Assembly (NCBI RefSeq): GCF_947242115.1
Contig: NC_074717.1
Location: 35,008,201-35,072,200 of the forward strand
From: Biomphalaria glabrata
Taxonomy: Eukaryota; Mollusca; Gastropoda; Planorbidae
DNA length: 64,000 nt
Direction: 5' to 3'
Shown: piece after piece, positions 54,226 through 64,000 of the stretch
How positions within the stretch are numbered: the stretch's first letter is position 1
Layout: each line of letters starts with the position of its first letter
Program-made: the position numbers and the translations under genes
Notes under the pieces: model-generated
The model's database searches: none
What the model was told of the DNA's origin: nothing
Seen by the model: only the letters and a program-made list of their open reading frames with translations

Positions 54226-55035
54226 ATGGCAGCTAGAAATTTCCTTCCTGTACCCGAGCCGCTCGAGGTAGAAGGAAACATGGCCGCTAATTGGCAAAAG
54301 TTTCACCGGAGCTGGCGAAACTATGAGTTAGCCATTAAATTGTCGGAAGAATCAGAGGAGGTCAGAGTGGCCACCTTTCTAACAATTATAGGAACAAAAG
54401 CGATGGACATATATGATGGTCTTGAAATTGAGAAGGGAAAAGAAAGAAAGATGGAAGAAATAGTGAACAAATTTGAAAGTTTTTGCATTGGAAAAACGAA
54501 TGAAACTTATGAGCGCTATGTGTTCAATACGCGTGAACAGCAAGAAGGCGAGGACATTGAAAAGTACATAACAAATCTGAGAAGACCAGCAAAAACGTGT
54601 AGTTTTGAACGCCTGGAAGATAGCTTGATTAGAGACAGAGTAGTTCTTGGTATTAGACATGAATGCCTCAAAATGAAATTGCTACAAGATAGTAGTCTCA
54701 CATTGGAAAGGTGCAGAGATATTTGCAGAGCATACGAGACCGCCAACAAACAGCTGAGACAAATACAAGCCGACCCTCCAATCATTGAGAAAGTATCAAC
54801 ACCTTCAAGAACAAACATTCAGAAAGGTAAATGCAGGTATTGTGGAAGGATTCACGAATACATTAAAGAAAAGTGCCCTGCATGGGGTAAAATGTGCCTA
54901 GCATGCAAGGGGAGACATCATTTTGCTGTGATGTGCAAAAAGAAAATTCAGCAGGTGTCAGATGATATGTCTAACGATGAAAGACAGCTACAGTCGGACA
55001 CAAGAGATGATGTCATGATGGTAAAAAATGAATGA
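54226..55035 (+). CDS. gag of the Ty3/gypsy-type element
   Basis: A 269-residue open frame. The N-terminal two thirds is a helical, charged capsid-like region. Near the C-terminus are two CCHC zinc knuckles (starting CRYCGRIH and CLACKGRHH), the nucleocapsid part. Start chosen at the ATG following GCCGTGCA. Confidence 0.9.
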   Translation: MAARNFLPVPEPLEVEGNMAANWQKFHRSWRNYELAIKLSEESEEVRVATFLTIIGTKAMDIYDGLEIEKGKERKMEEIVNKFESFCIGKTNETYERYVFNTREQQEGEDIEKYITNLRRPAKTCSFERLEDSLIRDRVVLGIRHECLKMKLLQDSSLTLERCRDICRAYETANKQLRQIQADPPIIEKVSTPSRTNIQKGKCRYCGRIHEYIKEKCPAWGKMCLACKGRHHFAVMCKKKIQQVSDDMSNDERQLQSDTRDDVMMVKNE

Positions 55036-58000
55036 GTGATGTCTTTGGAGAACCACAAAACGAAAAGGATGACAGCAGTTATGACAGTAAATGGTCACCG
55101 TGTAAGGTTTCAAATGGATAGTGGAGCTGATGTAAATACCATCCAGGAAAAATACGTAAATAAGAATCAGATAGAAAAGGCAACGCAAAGATTACTAATG
55201 TGGAATAAGACTGAAATGAGACCCATAGGGAAAGCCACTCTAACGACGAGAAATGAGAAAACTAACGAAACATTTGAGGTGGAATATATAGTTGTACCAA
55301 ATAATCTAGCATGCCTTCTAGGTCATGAAACTTTAACAAGAATGAAGTTAATCAAAGTCAATAAAGATAGGTTCATAGCATCAGTAGTGAATAACCAAGA
55401 AGAAGACTATAGTCCAAAGTTTACTGGTGATTTGGGTGACTTAGGAGAAGTGTCTTTAAAGATTGATAGCAGCATTAAGCCCAAGGTTCTGCCGTGTAGA
55501 AAGATCCCTATTGCTTTACAAGAAAGAGTTAAGGAGGAGTTAAAGACCCTAGTGCAGAGAGGAATCATAGAACCAGTGATAGAGCCTACAGAGTGGGTGA
55601 GTCAGATGGCAATTGTGGAAAAAGCTAATGGAAAAATTAGGATCTGCATAGATCCACAAGCCCTGAATAACGTTTTACTAAGGGAATTCTATAATCTTGC
55701 TACTTTAGATGACATATTGGCAGATTTGAACGATGCCAAAATATTCAGCAAATTGGATGTGCAAGAAGCTTTCTGGCATGTCAGACTAGACACAGCGTCA
55801 TCTAATTTGACAGCAATGATAACCCCTTTTGGTAGATACAAATGGAAACGATTACCATTTGGACTGAAAGTGAGTTCAGAAATTTTTCAGAGACGATTAA
55901 ATCTAGCACTAGAAGGACTGAAAGGCTGTTTCAATTACGTTGATGATATTATAGTGGTAGGAAGAGGAAGAACGAAAGAAGAAGCACTCAGAAATCATGA
56001 TATTAACCTAAGAGAGCTGATGAAGAGATGTCAAGAAAAGAAGATTAAACTGAACCATGAAAAGTCTGTTTTTAGAACAGCTGAGATTAATTTTTTGGAT
56101 CATATTATTACAGAAGCAGGAATAAAACCAGACCCGAACAAAGTATCTGCGATTTTGAGTTTGAATGCTCCAAAAGATATTTCATCAGTCCGAAGATTCT
56201 GTGGCATGGTTCAATATCTTGCAAGATTTGTTCCAGATTTGTCGACAGATTTACAGCCCATAACAGAGTTGATCAGAAAGAACACACCATTTGTTTGGTC
56301 TGATCAATGCACACGAGCTTTCAACAAGATAAAACAGAAAATATCGACTCATGGCACATTGATATATTTTGACCCTAACAAAGAGCTTACATTACAAGCA
56401 GATAGTAGCCAAAATGGGTTAGGAGCAGCATTATTACAAGATGGCAGTCCAATAGCATATGCTTCTAGATCATTAACTGATACTCAGAAAAGATGGGCAC
56501 AGATTGAAAAAGAATTGTTAGCAGTGGTGGTTGGTTTGGAACGTTTTGACCAGTATACGTATGGCAGGACAGTTATAGTTAAGAATGACCATAAACCACT
56601 GGAAAACATCCTTCAAAAACCACTCAGTTCTGCTCCGAGAAGGCTACAAAGTCTAATGATGCGTCTTTATCGTTACGATATCCAGTTTCAATATGTCAAA
56701 GGCAAAAATTTGTTCATAGCTGATACTTTGAGTAGAGACCCATCAGAGGAAAAGAGTGATATCCCTGATGTTTGTGTCAATACAGTCGGACTGGCAATAC
56801 CAGATGCAGTGCTGGAGAAAGTCAGAATCGAGACAGAGAAAGATAGAACAATGCAAACACTTATTCAGTATATCCTAAATGGATGGCCAGACAAACATAA
56901 TAGTTTACCTGAACTCAAACAATATTTTTCACTAAGAGACATGTTAACATACGAAGACGGACTCCTGTTGAAAGGAGAACAAATAATCATACCGATATCA
57001 CTTCGCAAGGAAATAGAAGAAAAACTCCATGCAGCACATCTGGGAGTAGACTCAATGAAAAGAAGAGCAAAAGAAACAGTTTTCTGGCCTGGATTATCAG
57101 CTCGAATACAGGAAATAGCGAACTCATGCTACATTTGTCAGAAAAATAAACCAGCAAACCAGAGAGAAGAATTAATACATCACGAAATAGGTTCTAATCC
57201 GTGGGACAAGATTGGAATTGATTTATTTCAAATGTGTGACCAACAATATCTAGCCATAGTGGACTATTATTCAAATTTCATAGAGGTAGAAAACATGCAG
57301 TTGACAACAACACACGCAATTATAAAGAAACTGAAAGTTTTATTTGCAAGATATGGGGTGCCCAAAGTTTGTATATCTGATAGCGGACCTCAGTTCACAT
57401 CGGAATATTTTTCCAAATTTATGATGGAATGGGGAGTGACTCATTTGAAATCTTCTCCAGGACACCATCAATCCAATGGAAAAGCTGAGTCAGCGGTTAA
57501 AATTTTGAAGAACATAATGAAGAAATCTAGAGAATCAAAGTCAGATGCTTATGAAGCTCTTCTGGAATTTAGAAATACTCCAAGGCAAGACACAAATCTA
57601 AGCCCAGTTCAGATGTTTTTTGGTCGGATGACTCGAACACTGATACCAAACAAAAGGAGTAACATTAAGATTTCTACATGTCAAGAGAACATTATGAGAA
57701 GGAAAGAAAAACGTCAAATGAGTGTAAAAACATCTTATGATAAGAGGTCAAGAAATTTAAGTCAGCTGAAAACTGGACAGATGGTCTATTTCCAATCTCC
57801 TAATGACCCTACATGGAGACGTGGAAGAATCCAGTCTCAAGTCAATCAGAGAGCTTACATTATTCGAGGTGACAATGGTGCAGTGTACCAAAGAAACAGA
57901 GTGCATATTAACCCGAACAGAGAAACAGAAGAAGATATATTTCCCGATACTGATAACAACATACAGGACAATAGAACTCAGGATCAACACGTTCGCCACT

Positions 58001-58074
58001 CATCAACTCATCATTCCCTGCGACCAAGGGATCAGTTGAAGAAACCGACAAGATTCAATGACTATGTGTCTTAA
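55036..58074 (+). CDS. pol of the Ty3/gypsy-type element
   Basis: A 1012-residue open frame with, in order, a retropepsin-type protease (DSGAD), reverse transcriptase (YVDD), RNase H, an HHCC integrase finger and an integrase core (GIDLF, SDSGPQFTS, GKAES). This order, RT-RNaseH-integrase, is that of Ty3/gypsy and not Ty1/copia. No chromodomain is recognised at the C-terminus. It directly follows gag. Confidence 0.95.
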   Translation: MMSLENHKTKRMTAVMTVNGHRVRFQMDSGADVNTIQEKYVNKNQIEKATQRLLMWNKTEMRPIGKATLTTRNEKTNETFEVEYIVVPNNLACLLGHETLTRMKLIKVNKDRFIASVVNNQEEDYSPKFTGDLGDLGEVSLKIDSSIKPKVLPCRKIPIALQERVKEELKTLVQRGIIEPVIEPTEWVSQMAIVEKANGKIRICIDPQALNNVLLREFYNLATLDDILADLNDAKIFSKLDVQEAFWHVRLDTASSNLTAMITPFGRYKWKRLPFGLKVSSEIFQRRLNLALEGLKGCFNYVDDIIVVGRGRTKEEALRNHDINLRELMKRCQEKKIKLNHEKSVFRTAEINFLDHIITEAGIKPDPNKVSAILSLNAPKDISSVRRFCGMVQYLARFVPDLSTDLQPITELIRKNTPFVWSDQCTRAFNKIKQKISTHGTLIYFDPNKELTLQADSSQNGLGAALLQDGSPIAYASRSLTDTQKRWAQIEKELLAVVVGLERFDQYTYGRTVIVKNDHKPLENILQKPLSSAPRRLQSLMMRLYRYDIQFQYVKGKNLFIADTLSRDPSEEKSDIPDVCVNTVGLAIPDAVLEKVRIETEKDRTMQTLIQYILNGWPDKHNSLPELKQYFSLRDMLTYEDGLLLKGEQIIIPISLRKEIEEKLHAAHLGVDSMKRRAKETVFWPGLSARIQEIANSCYICQKNKPANQREELIHHEIGSNPWDKIGIDLFQMCDQQYLAIVDYYSNFIEVENMQLTTTHAIIKKLKVLFARYGVPKVCISDSGPQFTSEYFSKFMMEWGVTHLKSSPGHHQSNGKAESAVKILKNIMKKSRESKSDAYEALLEFRNTPRQDTNLSPVQMFFGRMTRTLIPNKRSNIKISTCQENIMRRKEKRQMSVKTSYDKRSRNLSQLKTGQMVYFQSPNDPTWRRGRIQSQVNQRAYIIRGDNGAVYQRNRVHINPNRETEEDIFPDTDNNIQDNRTQDQHVRHSSTHHSLRPRDQLKKPTRFNDYVS

Positions 58075-58239
58075 TGAACTATTGAATGTTGATTTTTAAA
58101 TGTGATATGTTTCATATTGATTGAAGCGTATACATGTATGTTACGTTTAGTTGTTTATGTTGTTGTTGTTTTATTTTTTTTCTATGATACTCCCCGAAAT
58201 GTTTTATTTTTTTTAATTTTTTTTTTAAAGAAAAGGGGA

Positions 58240-58353
58240 TGTTGATATGGTGCGCAAAGGTGCACGCGTTCAATATAATAAAGTATCATTCTCCGCCAGG
58301 ACACTAATGGTTGTTGTTTGTTTATTGCTGACTGTGAACCTAGATCATAATTA
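58240..58353 (+). repeat. 3' LTR
   Basis: Identical to the 5' LTR over all 114 bp. The last base A is shared with the start of the flanking duplication, so the end is certain to one base. Confidence 0.95.
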
Positions 58354-58393
58354 TATATGAAAAAGTCGTGGAAATTATTTTTAAAATCTCCTG
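58354..58393. repeat. 40-bp direct duplication flanking the LTR element, right copy
   Basis: Same sequence as the left copy, followed by AAAATTAGAC of the hAT. Confidence 0.9.
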
Positions 58394-58399
58394 AAAATT

Positions 58400-59977
58400 A
58401 GACAAAATTGTTATATGGAAAACACAAATCTTACGCGAATAAAAAAAGCATTGTTAGCTTTCATATTTAAATAAAAATATAATTATAGTGCGAATTTTAA
58501 CCGAAACGAAAAATCCAATTAAACTAGAATACGTTTTTAAAACGATTAAAACCCGAGCATGAGAACATAATCCCTTGTAGTGAGACAGCTGAAACAGATT
58601 CTGTGAAGAATGCAAAATCTGCAGTGGTGAATGTCTTAAGAGAAGAAGAAAATGATGTAACACTAACAACTGATCACCATGTCGTAATTAGGCAATAATG
58701 TAATAACTGATCAACATGTAGTTATAATGAGCTAAATGTGGTCGATTCATTGAGAAATCTGGATTATCCTGCCATGTGTCTAGAAAAAATGGAAAGATCT
58801 TGTATTGACTATTTATTACAATAAGGTCCACCTGAGATTACTTTGGAGAATTTTCCGAAAAATAAGGATGGTAGACATTTCTCTTAAGTGCATTGCAAAC
58901 CAAACCTGAGTAATGGTGAAAGTGTTTTGCGTCCTTGGCTGATATATTCTGTGTCAGCAGACAAGATTTATTGTTTCTACTGTCGTCTACTGGAAAAATA
59001 AAAAAAGTTCCTTTTTAAATGAAGGATTTCAACAGTGGCAAAGCTGTACTACAAAGCTAGCAGAGCATGAAAAATCGCAAAGGCATTTAGATGCCATGAC
59101 CAGCTGCTGTGACGCTAGAGCAAGACTAAGTAAAAAAAAACAGGCATTAACAAAGTTCACCAAGAGATGCTTTATTCTGAAACTAAACGTTGGACTTGTT
59201 GCAATTGTAGGATTTCTAACGAAGCGCAATTTAGCTTTCAGAGGGACCATTGAAAGACTTAAAGAACCAAGTAATGGGAATTTCCTGGTCTAGTAGAATT
59301 ATTAGCAAAGTTTGATCCAGTAATGGGGAACAACTTCGACGTGTTACCAATGCAGAAATTCATGATCGTTACCTGGGAAAGAAGATTCAAAACGAACTCA
59401 TTACTGTAGTAGCTGATGCTGTTGTGAATTCTATCCTTCGAGACATCAAGAATGCAATGATATTGGATTGTATTCCAGCCATAAGTCACAACGAGCAGAT
59501 ATTATCGGTATCTCTCAGATAAGGGTTAATGTGAAAGAGCTTGTGGTTGTGTATGAACGTTTTAAGTTTCTACCTGTTGTTTCTTCTTGTGACAGCAAAG
59601 AAGTTGGCTGGAAACATGGATGTTGTTGCAATCTTTCCAACCGAAAGTCAAAGGAAAAGGCAGTATGATAAATCTTTGGAAAACTTCACACATCGAAAAG
59701 CTGAAGATGGCTACAGGATAAAATGCTTCAACAGAATTGTGAACACTGCGATTTACTCCTTGCAGCTGAGATTTGAACTGTAACTGTGGTATTTTGTGAA
59801 AGATGTTTCTCGCGTCTTAAACTAATCAAAAATTACTTAAGATCAACAATTCATGACGAGAGATTGAATAATGTGGCAATTCTTGCTATTGAGCGTGATC
59901 TATGTAGGAAACAGAATTTTGATGATCTACTGTATGACTTCGCTACACACAAGGCTCGTAAAGTAAAGTTAATTTGA
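58400..59977 (+). pseudogene. Remnant of a hAT transposase (TTF finger, DUF4371-like, hAT dimerisation end)
   Basis: Pieces in order: a TTF-type zinc-finger region with KLAEHEKSQRHLDA (about 59040-59095), NLAFRGTIERLKEPSNGNFL (about 59228-59287), then AEDGYRIKCFNRIVNTAIYS (59700), and the hAT C-terminal block FSRLKLIKNYLRSTIHDERL - NNVAILAIERDL (59810-59910). This resembles ZMYM/DUF4371-type hAT transposases. It is broken by at least five stops or frameshifts and is shorter than usual; it is not functional. Confidence 0.8.
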
Positions 59978-60449
59978 TCGTGATTTTGTACTAAGTTAAT
60001 TTTGTTAAGAATGTATAAAATGCAAATACGAATTTATTTTTTAATACAAAATCTTAATTTTCACTTATATTCTTATCCCTACCCAGAATATGCCCCGCGC
60101 AATCCGTTTCGCATAGGGCCCCGCAATTGCTAGGACCGGCCCTGGAATTCCTCATTATTTATTTATTTATTTTTGAGGATGCGATTGGCGAATAAAGAAA
60201 TGTAATTTTGCACACCTTTATGTTGAAAGAATATACTACTAAACCTTTCGTTTACATTTCGATGCACCAGACTCAAAATAAAGTTTCGACATTATTAAAC
60301 AAGTATCTTCTAACATAGATAGTTTTACAAGTGAATAAATATTAAGTCTTAGTAGAGATTTAGAGCTAAGGAACTAGGCTATTAGGCATTGAGTCACAGA
60401 GCTCTGCTATCTTGTAAATTTAATTCAAGTTTCGCAAAAACTTTTTTTA

Positions 60450-60520
60450 GTCCTTTAGGCCTACGAGGCTCCCACAAATTGGAAGCGGCTGCTTACTTGC
60501 CTATGCCTAAAGCCGGCCCT
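60450..60520 (-). repeat. Fragment of a related hAT end
   Basis: Minus strand reads AAAGGGCCGGCTTTAGGCAT then AGGCAAGTAAGCAGCCGC, a hAT terminus of the GGGCCGG type. No partner end is seen. Confidence 0.5.
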
Positions 60521-60749
60521 TTTTCTAGCATGCAAGAATACCATTCCCTTCGGGTGCTTTCCCGTGTGCAAGCCTGTCAAAGGCTGCGTTCAGGTCCTTT
60601 TTAGAGAGCATTTTATTTAATTCATCCAAAATTCACAACTGGAAGTATTGAAAAGACAAAGCGGTTGGTGAGAGAGCGTTTTTCGATCTGCATAATGTTT
60701 GACCCATGACTCCATTTGTAGCGCACGATCGATGATAGCTATGCTATCT

Positions 60750-60920
60750 TGACATAAGTGAGGAAAGTAAAGGTGGTTGGTGGTTGTGTTGGCCACATGA
60801 TACCCTGCTCATTAACCGTTGGCCAAAAAACAAACAAACAACAAAATCAGATGACATTAACATCCTCTGCCATACATATCACATGGTCTGAAAGGGGAAC
60901 TTTACTTTTTTTTACATAGG
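60750..60920 (+). repeat. Dispersed repeat, second copy
   Basis: GTAAAGGTGGTTGGTGGTTG, CTCATTAACCGTTGGCCAAA and GGTCTGAAAGGGGAACTTTA; matches 45215-45365. Confidence 0.65.
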
Positions 60921-60929
60921 AAATTGAAG

Positions 60930-61000
60930 TCTGAGTGCTCACGCGCTTGGCTTCCTGGGCTCAAATCTCGGTGAAGGCTGGGGTTTTGAACACATTAGAT
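60930..61000 (+). repeat. SINE-like tRNA fragment
   Basis: CTCACGCGCTTGGCTTCCTG and GGGCTCAAATCTCGGTGAAG resemble A and B boxes of a tRNA-derived repeat. Confidence 0.5.
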
Positions 61001-63460
61001 TACTAGATTAGATATATAGGTCTGTGCGTCAGAGAAACTCTTGCTTTAAAAAAATCAATAGAAGGCTGATTCTGAGAAGGGAGATTACTCTGCTTTGTTG
61101 GTAGATCTATGTAAATAACATATATCAATAAGAAGAAGTTCCAAGAACTTAGAAGGTCTCTCCATTATTAGATCTTGTGTAGATGAGATTTGGACCTGAG
61201 TCTATCTGCTGAGTAGGCCTACATAAATAAATACACCAAAAAAAGATTTTAATGGAGTTGCCTCATCTGGGTGCCAATTGCAATGTAGAGTCTTGTAACC
61301 AGCTAGGTAAAATTAATTATGATCATTAATCACTTACTGACTTGTCTTAGAGTTAATAAGTAGATCTATATTAAAATATTATAATTATTGAATACAATAC
61401 AATTAGAAATCTATTTATATAATGATTTAATTTGATCATTCTCTAGATTAGATCTAGAATAAAAAAAGAGATAAAATTGAGTTTAAGCCATTTAAGGTAT
61501 GATTGATAGGCCTACAACTTGATGCCATCTATATTTCTATCTCTGCATATAATGATTATAATGTTAGATACACATAGTTACCATAGTGTAGTCAATTAGT
61601 TATAAATGCATAGATATAACAAGATGATAGGTAGTGCATAAATTCATAAATACAGAAAATATAATAGATTGATCTATTTTCTACATCAAAGCTTCATGTC
61701 CTATGTGCCCTATGAGGAATCAGTCACTGGACTGAACAATTTCTCTCATTCCAATATCTAGCTTTTTAAAAAAACAAATTTGATGATTCTTAATTGCTTT
61801 ATCATTCCATGGCATGGCTTAAAGAAGGACACTAATTGTAAATCAAGTTAAAATTCTGAGCACAGAAGAAACAAGAAATGAGCTCTGGAATTCAAACTTG
61901 TTAATTCCTGAACATGAAAATTAGGTGTTTTTAGTGATGCACCAGAAGGAAGTTAATTAAAAATGAAATATGATGCATCACTGCAAATAACCTCTAGAGC
62001 TCATTGAATCGCTACATTGAAGGTATAGAGAGCACTGGTTGCTATGTAACACATTTAACACACAAATTTGTGTGACATGATTAGTTTTTTCCCCAAATTC
62101 ACTTTAGTATGAAACAGATTGTCATTTTTGTAAACTATTTGACCTGTGACAGGCCACACATAAGTAGATCTGAGAAGCATGAAAAGTGAATAAATTCATC
62201 ACAGATTGGTGTTATTTTATTTGCAAAGAATGTGAGAAATGGAATCAAGGAACACAACAAAAATAATTGAAACAAAATATTTTCATAGAAAGTATTAGCT
62301 TGGCAAGTGGGACTTTTGGGTCTTTGGACGAATAAAGAAAGGTCCTGGACAGTTAATTTTGGTCGAAATGTTGATAGACAAGTACAAAAATGAAAACATT
62401 ATATTACAGAACATATTTTGCCATTTCAGATTGGTAAACAGCCTATCAAATCAGTCATGGAATAAATTTCCATACCATATGTACCCATGAACCAAACTTT
62501 GTTGATCCTTACTACTCTTACATTTACACCTAAAACATTGAGAAAATAGACATGAGAATAACACAAACTGAAGAGCCAGTTTGACACAAGTGATGACTGT
62601 AATCTCAAAGTGGAATAATTTAGATTTGTGAGAGGTGCTGACTGCACCAGATGACACCCAACAGGGGATAACACCAAAGCGGAGAAAAACTTTTTCTTCA
62701 AGAGCAGTAATATGCACCAGGTGATACCAAGCCTAACAAAGCCTCTGCATATGATGTGTCAAGATGAAGTTTGTAGAGTCCAGAACATAACTGGCTACAA
62801 TTAATGACAAGGATGAAGTGCATGCATATGTGCTAGGTGCCAATGATTTTTCCAGTTGAGTCTGACTGTTTGTCCATTCACAAAAATGAAAGTAATACAA
62901 TAGAGATAACTGAATGGATACCAAAAAATGCCATACTAAAACAAAGACATTTTCGTCTTCTAATGAATAAAGCTTTATGCCCAGAAAATCTTGTGTTATT
63001 ACTAGATAAGATAAGAAGACTAGTAGTCTATAATAATCTAGGTGTAAGGTTATGTTATTATATTCTTAGCATACACAAGCTGTACAACTTAAACTGAATA
63101 GAAATCTCAAGCTCTCTATCCAGACAACACTTTTTTTTATGTCCGGTCCTCACATTTCCTGACTGCGGTGGTCATCTTCCAAAAGTACCCTGTACAATAA
63201 TACTTTTTTTTATAGTGAGTAATGGGTCATTTGATTTTGCACTATTTAATTGGATTGCCATGTCTCTTAAACATGAATTATGGTAGGTTAAAAATGAGGA
63301 ATTTGGATAAAACTTGTTTCCATGCATTATCCTAGCATCCATAGAATGCTATTTGAAGTTATTTGTCCTGTGAGCTAGTAACAATTTTTAAAATCACATA
63401 ATTGAACTGAAAATTTTTGGCTTTTTTATTTGTTTTACATGATTTGGATGTTGCATCAGA
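61000..63460. other. AT-rich DNA, no gene recognised
   Basis: Several short open frames exist on both strands (for example 62426-62717 minus, 62837-63097 plus) but none has a family match, splice support or composition that argues for coding. Confidence 0.5.
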
Positions 63461-63469
63461 GTTGAAAAT

Positions 63470-63610
63470 AATCTACTTCCTAGTCCAAACCTACTGCTTG
63501 GCGATGGGGGGATGGCCACATGCAGGATGTGAAATGGGGACCATCAAGACAACTAGATAAAAGTCCAGTGCACATACCTCATTACCAGGCAGCCATTAGT
63601 TACTTATTTT
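63470..63610 (-). mobile_element. tRNA-derived SINE
   Basis: Minus strand: TAATGGCTGCCTGGTAATGA, then GTGCACTGGACTTTTATC, and GGTTTGGACTAGGAAGTAG. Same family as 41890 and 48240. Confidence 0.65.
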
Positions 63611-64000
63611 CAGATGAAGAAGATAGTAGTAGGCATATAACTGGTTTATTAGAATATAACCTGTTTTCTATGATTTTTTTACTGTAAATTATATTAAATG
63701 CTCTAATTTTTTTTAAGCCTTTGAAAACTGTTTCTTATCCTCAGACTTTCTTCCATTTCAATGTGATGGATGTGGTAAAATCTTTTGGTGAGGTTTTCAT
63801 GTTTTTGTTTTTTAAATTGAAAAAAAAAAAAGGGAATATTGAAAAAGAAATTGACTGTAGCAGAAAGCGTAGGGCAATTCATTGGAAAATAAAATACAGT
63901 TTGTATATGCATTGAAAATGAATTGCTTTTTACTAGATTTCATATTTTTAAAATAAACTTTATAGATTTTGGAAAAATTATTTTTCCTGCTAACTAATTT
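63611..64000. other. End of window, AT-rich
   Basis: An open stretch at 63718-63912 begins after TTTTTTTTAAGCC and ends GNIEKEIDCSRKRRAIHWKI-like, but it has no recognised family. Confidence 0.3.

Larger units (their letters stand above)
54005..58353 (+). mobile_element. Ty3/gypsy-type LTR retrotransposon, looks whole, young (fossil entry)
   Basis: 114-bp LTRs at 54005-54118 and 58240-58353 are identical, so the insertion is recent. A likely primer-binding region (TGGTGGCAGCGG) follows the 5' LTR by a few bases and a purine tract (AAAGAAAAGGGGA) precedes the 3' LTR. Inside are gag and pol as consecutive long open frames; no env. It sits in the hAT transposon and is flanked by a 40-bp direct duplication (53965-54004 and 58354-58393), much longer than the 4-6 bp usual for the family. 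I see no obvious break. Confidence 0.95.
53880..60144 (+). mobile_element. Decayed hAT transposon, split by an LTR retrotransposon
   Basis: The left end GAGGGCCGGTCTTAAGCCAC and the right end (reverse complement CAGGGCCGGTCCTAGCAATT) are hAT-type termini, sharing a later CCTATGCG word. The 8-bp duplication GAATTCCT flanks both sides (53872-53879 and 60145-60152). Without the 4.35-kb insert and its 40-bp duplication the hAT is about 1.9 kb. Confidence 0.85.

Noticed and set aside
54379-55188. Minus-strand open frames across gag and pol
   Set aside because: Shadows of the plus-strand coding frames.

Overview
The window looks like nuclear DNA of an invertebrate, most probably a heterobranch (pulmonate-type) gastropod mollusc. 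It is AT-rich, its genes are split into small exons with GT-AG introns, and its introns are loaded with CTAT microsatellites, LINE tails, tRNA-derived SINEs and hAT-type elements of kinds common in snails. The organism call is inference from gene content and repeat style.

Three host genes can be assembled exon by exon with matching splice phases. (1) Plus strand, 846-23453: the C-terminal 900 codons of WDR7 / Rabconnectin-3 beta in 14 exons, with its start outside the window. WDR7 works with DMXL proteins in V-ATPase regulation and vesicle acidification. (2) Minus strand, 32461-28276: a complete 283-residue short-chain dehydrogenase/reductase in six coding exons, HSDL2/AtuG-like but without an SCP2 domain and with the catalytic Ser position changed to Ala. 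It converges on WDR7. (3) Plus strand, 43236-51595: an IgGFc-binding-protein N-terminal-domain protein (eight exons, first exon unproven) that ends in a Cys-rich PAN/apple-like exon.

The rest is mobile and repetitive DNA. WDR7 intron 7 holds a 5.4-kb element with inverted ends (8531-13967), an internal mosaic of LINE scraps and a long CTAT array. Between the dehydrogenase and the IgGFc-like gene lie a deleted LINE, a rearranged CR1/Jockey-like LINE, an R2/R4-like LINE tail, a 1.5-kb hAT-like element with a perfect 16-bp inverted end and 8-bp target duplication (37431-38959), a 46-bp pyrimidine minisatellite, SINEs, and a hAT-type element carrying a SINE and a LINE tail. Introns of gene 3 hold SINE and LINE 3' ends.

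Downstream of gene 3 is a 43-bp minisatellite of about 23 units with a five-unit higher-order pattern (52020-53045). Then comes a nest: a decayed hAT transposon (53880-60144, 8-bp target duplication) interrupted by a young, whole-looking Ty3/gypsy-type LTR retrotransposon (54005-58353). That element has identical 114-bp LTRs and is flanked by an unusually long 40-bp direct duplication. The last 4 kb hold only repeat fragments and AT-rich DNA with no gene I can support.
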